A stretch of DNA of 64,000 nucleotides from Glandiceps talaboti (lineage: Eukaryota > Hemichordata > Enteropneusta > Spengelidae). The notes beneath the pieces are model-generated. The model ran no database searches, had not been told where the DNA came from, and saw only the letters and a program-made list of their open reading frames with translations. The stretch is from assembly GCF_964340395.1 (NCBI RefSeq), contig NC_135554.1:6564975-6628974 (forward strand), in the 5' to 3' direction. Positions within the stretch are counted from its first letter, which is position 1; each line of letters opens with the position of its first letter. Positions 59,711-64,000 of this stretch are shown in pieces. The position numbers and the translations under genes are program-made.

Positions 59711-60872
59711 GTAAGGGTATATATGTGATAATTATAATTATGTAACGAATCAGTTGTCAGTTATGAGGAGAGTAGTGGGTGTTGTGATCTCATCATGATA
59801 GTGGGTCTCACAGGACAGAAGAGGAAATCAGTGTGATGACGTGACAATATATATTGGGGATAATTATGTGTTGGAGTGGGGACTTGACCTAGGTCAAGGT
59901 AATCGATAGAACACCCGTCTTTTCTTCGAACGTCTTGGCTCATGAGTTCTATCAATTAGATCCGAGCAAATTTGATTAAGTCAGTGCCTTCGTACTTTGA
60001 CAGGAGTAGTGGGAAACAACCAATGCCATTAAAATTATCGATATGCATGGTGACAGCGATGGGATAGCCTCATAGCCTCGCGATCGGACTCGTGTCCGTT
60101 ATTTTCATTTTGACAGCATTTAACCCATTTTTTTTTAAAAAGAAGATATTTGAACTTGGATGATAGTAGTAAATTGGGGGATGGTAATAAATTGGCGGAG
60201 GTAGTAAATTGGGGGATGGTAGTAAATTGGGGGAGGTTAAATTAGGTCTTTACAAAATTGTGAATCTGAGGAGGGCAACATTTTACGCAAAATACTGTAT
60301 CTGATTTCCACCCCCCCACCCCCCTACTCCCATATCGTCAGCAGCGTCAGATATGGGTGAGAGTATAGAACTAGTGGCAATATCTATATAGTTTTTATTT
60401 CCGATGATGGAAGCAGTAATTTTTAAAATTTAGTATAGTATAGTTTGGAAAAAAAAGAAAAAAAATCCATTCACGTTTCCCAGAGCCTTTGACAAACGAC
60501 AAAAACCTGCAGATCGATATTGAAATAAAATGAATAGAAACATTGCAAGCATATCTATTTTATCTTTATAATTTGTTTAGGTTTGGTTTGGTTTAATTTG
60601 ATAGTATGTAACCCCCATGGTGTCTGGGGATCTTTGAACTCAGACGGACAATACGATATACATCACGTGCATGTGTTTGATCATTTCTCGGTACTACCAA
60701 TTCACTGAAGATTTAGTACTATAAATGACAAATCTTACTTGAGTATCATTTATTTCTTCTTAACGACGTATAAACAGGACAACTCTCTCCTGAAACTATA
60801 GCTACATTGTACACTACAACCGAACTGAGATCTAACTCTTATACCATTTAATGGGGTGGATCCTTCTTTAAG

Positions 60873-62230
60873 AAACCAGATTTAAACTGAATGCCTTCCG
60901 TAAGGAATTTCATGATTTATGCAAGAAATTTAGCTCTATATCTGTGATTCGTCAAGTCCCAATGAAAGTTAGTTGTCAAAAATGTTGTTGAAATGCCCGC
61001 CACACCTCCTATTCTCAGCACAGGAAAGCTTGCCATCCTCGACTTCATTCAGCTTTAGTGATCCCCTACATACCCGGGATATGGCATGTGCGTGTTGAAC
61101 TTCCTTCTGTCCCACCACGAATTTACACATTCCTTTCATCAAGTATACGGGAAAATTGTCAAGATTTTGATGAGTGGCACGCCCTCACTGTACACTAATT
61201 ATATAGAGGTCAGTGTATAGGTCACCATTATTGATACATTTTCGCGAAATTCTCTTCCTAGGCCATGCGCGATGCGAGGCTTGGTCGATTTTCCATATTT
61301 TGACCACACACATTTGGGTATAAATTATAGATTATTACACTTGATAAATATGTGAGTGTATTTATATCCTGAGATACAGAGCTAGATAAATGATTATGTA
61401 CAATCCTTGCAAAAAACAGCAGTAGTTTGTTATCGAGAGAAATCGGAAAAGAACACGGTAAAAAGGAGATGGTTCGAGTCAATAAGCTTATAATACTTCC
61501 TAAACTTCTAATCGAAAATCTAAAAAGACACGATTTCTCTTTATTCATCTGTGCATTAGTGTGTGAAATTTGAAAATGATATGTCCATATTTGACGAAAT
61601 TGAAACAATTATAAATATTTCACCTGTTTGTGAACTCCACACTCATTGTAAACCTATTTTAAGGCAAAGAAAAAAAATTGTTTTCTGGTGAGTTTGAATC
61701 ACTTAAATACCCTGCCTCGGTCTCCTTTTTTCTCGTGTTTGTCCAGCCAATGCAGAGTGCAGATCCAAGGGAAACACAAAATAAGGTTGGCACGAAACCC
61801 ATGAAAACAGAGTCTTTCTCAGTAGTGTAGAGCTATGTAGAGCACGAGTATAAAGTTGGCATCAGATTCAGATTCAGGTAGCGTCATAGTGAGCATCAGA
61901 TAGCCTCAGATCCGAATACACCCGACGGCAGTGAAGCAGAATCCTTCCCTGTAGTCTCAACGGTATTATTTCAAGTTTGAGTCCGTCGGGTGTCTTCGGA
62001 TCTGAGGCCATCTGACGCTCAATATAACGTTCAAGATAACGCTACCAGAATCTGAATCTGAACCTGAATCTGACGCCAACTTTATACTCGTTCGATTGAT
62101 TAATTACTCAAATTGGTCATTAATATTCATCGGATTATTATCAAAACCAAATCAGTTCTGGCCATTACCCTACGGAAGATGCCTCTGAAATTTCGTTTGA
62201 ATTGATGCAGCCGTTTTTTCGGAAATCGTG

Positions 62231-62282
<52 letters not shown>

Positions 62283-62332
62283 ACAGACACACAGACTTCA
62301 TCGGTATATTATCACCTTCCTTACGGAAGGTA
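60873..62332. mobile_element. Duplicate of the 1.45-kb CCTTCCGTAAGG repeat
   Basis: Copy of 15187-16653 with the same stem-loop and a shorter CA run. Confidence 0.75.
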
Positions 62333-62554
62333 AAAAGAAAGAATCATTGTGCATCACTTACTACTCCCACTTTGAAAATTGACTCAATGCAAGCAGAGTA
62401 AATATTAGATTTTGAAAGCAATTTATTAAAATTATAGATGTTTTTATACACCATCACCGTTTACAAACGATTATATTCCTAACATTATACTAGAATAATG
62501 ATATGATTGACAGAATAATAATATTAGTGGTTATGTATTCAATTAGCCCAAATC

Positions 62555-64000
62555 CTATTTCTGGGCCTCAGTATCTTCCAAATCTTCCAGGAAACGTTCT
62601 GCTTTTCTCGTCAACAAGTCTTTCTTCAGGGCCTTCCTGTGTGATAAGCGAAAAACATAATTTGAATGAGTATAAAGATTTAAACATCATTGACAGATTA
62701 ATAGGTTTAATGAACAATTGCTTATTGTCTGCCTCACTGAAGTTTGAATTCAAACAAAGAAAACAGTGGTTGGGGTGGTTGAATCTATACTCCGTTCCCT
62801 CTCCTACTCACTTTTCCTGCTGTGCATGCATAATTATGATACTGTCGGAATGTTACAGGCTGCGATGAATAGTAACGTTGTAAATGTATCTTAAACATTC
62901 CATGTATTTCTTCGGATGTAGCGAAATAATTTGACCAGAAATTCCTTAATCTGTTTTCATCTCTTGGAACTATTATATTCATATTTGATCTGAATAATTT
63001 TGTATTTATATTTGATCAATATAAATGTTCACAGATTTTGGTCAATTCCGGACAATTTTGTCATGTTTATGAAGACTCTTCACTAATGGAATTTAGCTCG
63101 TTAAAGACACAATTTGCCCATCATGAGTCATCGAAATTGAAATTAAGTCTTTTACAGTAGGTCAGTCTCAACAAATTTGTTCTTTTGTTCCTGGTCAGTC
63201 AAGGTCACCAAGAACTGAGTATATCTATATGAATTCGCGCTGGTTACACATTCACCGATTAGAGTTTAATTTTATTACTTATTAATTACACAGACGTTAC
63301 TTATCCTACTTTGTGGTGACATTTCTCGTTTTATCAAACAACTATAATGATTATTTATGTTGTATTCAGGAAAATGTTCAAATATTGCAAACTTGAATGT
63401 GTAAAATTATTATACCGTATATCTCTTGGTAAGATTTTTGACTTCGCTTCAATTTTACCCCACAATTGACGACTTTGGCTCCAGCAAGTCTAAACCATCT
63501 TTGTGAAAGCACAACTCCAACTCATACAGTTAATTGTGTGTTACTAGTAGTTTACACTCCAAAGGCATTTCAGTTTGTCACTTGAGTTTAAAGAGTGCAC
63601 ACCAACAATTAGCACAAAGACTAGACTGTCGACAGTCGCTCGCGCCTTTTTTTCCCTACGTTTTATCTAAACTTAAGTCGTTGCCGCGCTCCGATCCGGC
63701 GCAATACTACTATAATCGGATACTGATATCGAGGGCCGAAGACCCGGCCTGACCCTTAGATAAAACGTAGGAAAAAAGGCGCGAGCGACTGTCGACAGTC
63801 TACACTAAAGATGGTAAGAAATATTTGATTAACAAAGTAATAAATACATGTAATTGTTGTGGTCATCTTTTAATTAGCCATACATGTATATATCCAGACG
63901 TTGACAATAGCAAACTTACATCATATCTTGCAAGACTTCCTCTTCTACTTCCATCTCCTCCTGAGTTTCTTTTTTGTTCGGCATTTTACTTCTTCGTCTC
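62555..64000 (-). CDS. Second copy of the secreted-peptide gene, cut by window end
   Basis: Exon 2 at 62636-62555 is identical in coding sequence to 16957-16876. Exon 1 begins at the donor at 63920 and is open to 64000, where the window ends before the signal-peptide codons. The frame and both splice sites are preserved, so this copy looks functional as far as it is visible. Confidence 0.55.
63624..63800. mobile_element. Intact TA-flanked mariner-like MITE
   Basis: Same element as 17945-18121 but with both GACTGTCGACAGTC ends intact and TA on either side (63622-63623, 63801-63802). Confidence 0.85.

Overview
This is a stretch of animal nuclear DNA. Genes are split by spliceosomal introns, it is AT-rich, and microsatellites, minisatellites, fold-back MITEs and tRNA-derived SINEs fill most of it. 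Repeat content and gene types fit a marine invertebrate, perhaps a deuterostome such as amphioxus or a hemichordate, but I cannot fix the species. Nearly all long open frames here lie in repeats and are not genes.

Layout. 1-8.4 kb has no gene: a 3.9-kb fold-back element (1108-5022) with two palindromic MITEs nested in it, then a head-to-head tRNA-derived SINE palindrome (5560-6028). From 8549 a block of at least 9.8 kb is repeated almost exactly from 54117 to the window end, in direct orientation. The simplest reading is a tandem duplication whose unit is 8549-54116 (45.6 kb), of which only the start of the second copy is visible. 13938-27709 (+) is a five-exon gene for a secreted or type I membrane protein of about 369 residues with two related cysteine-containing ectodomain modules. 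In its first intron, antisense, sits a two-exon gene for a secreted peptide of 78 residues (16876-18413, -), with a candidate TATA box and 5'UTR exon near 20.3 kb. 31409-32307 (-) encodes a coiled-coil protein with an apparent frameshift. 36766-44967 (-) carries eight in-phase exons of an LRRC40-type leucine-rich-repeat gene; the N-terminal third is not found in the window.

46015-54114 is bounded by a 14-bp terminal inverted repeat, and both ends are packed with GTAAC/GTACAC words. I read it as one 8.1-kb insertion. Its right end lies 2 bp from the duplication breakpoint and its left end interrupts a MITE copy. It holds a SINE, a pentanucleotide satellite and a few exon-like pieces of unrecognised coding sequence.

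The most notable items are the hidden secreted-peptide gene, the coincidence of the element end with the tandem-duplication breakpoint, the 5'-truncated LRRC40 copy with a decoy duplicated exon, and the well-delimited MITEs with readable target-site duplications.
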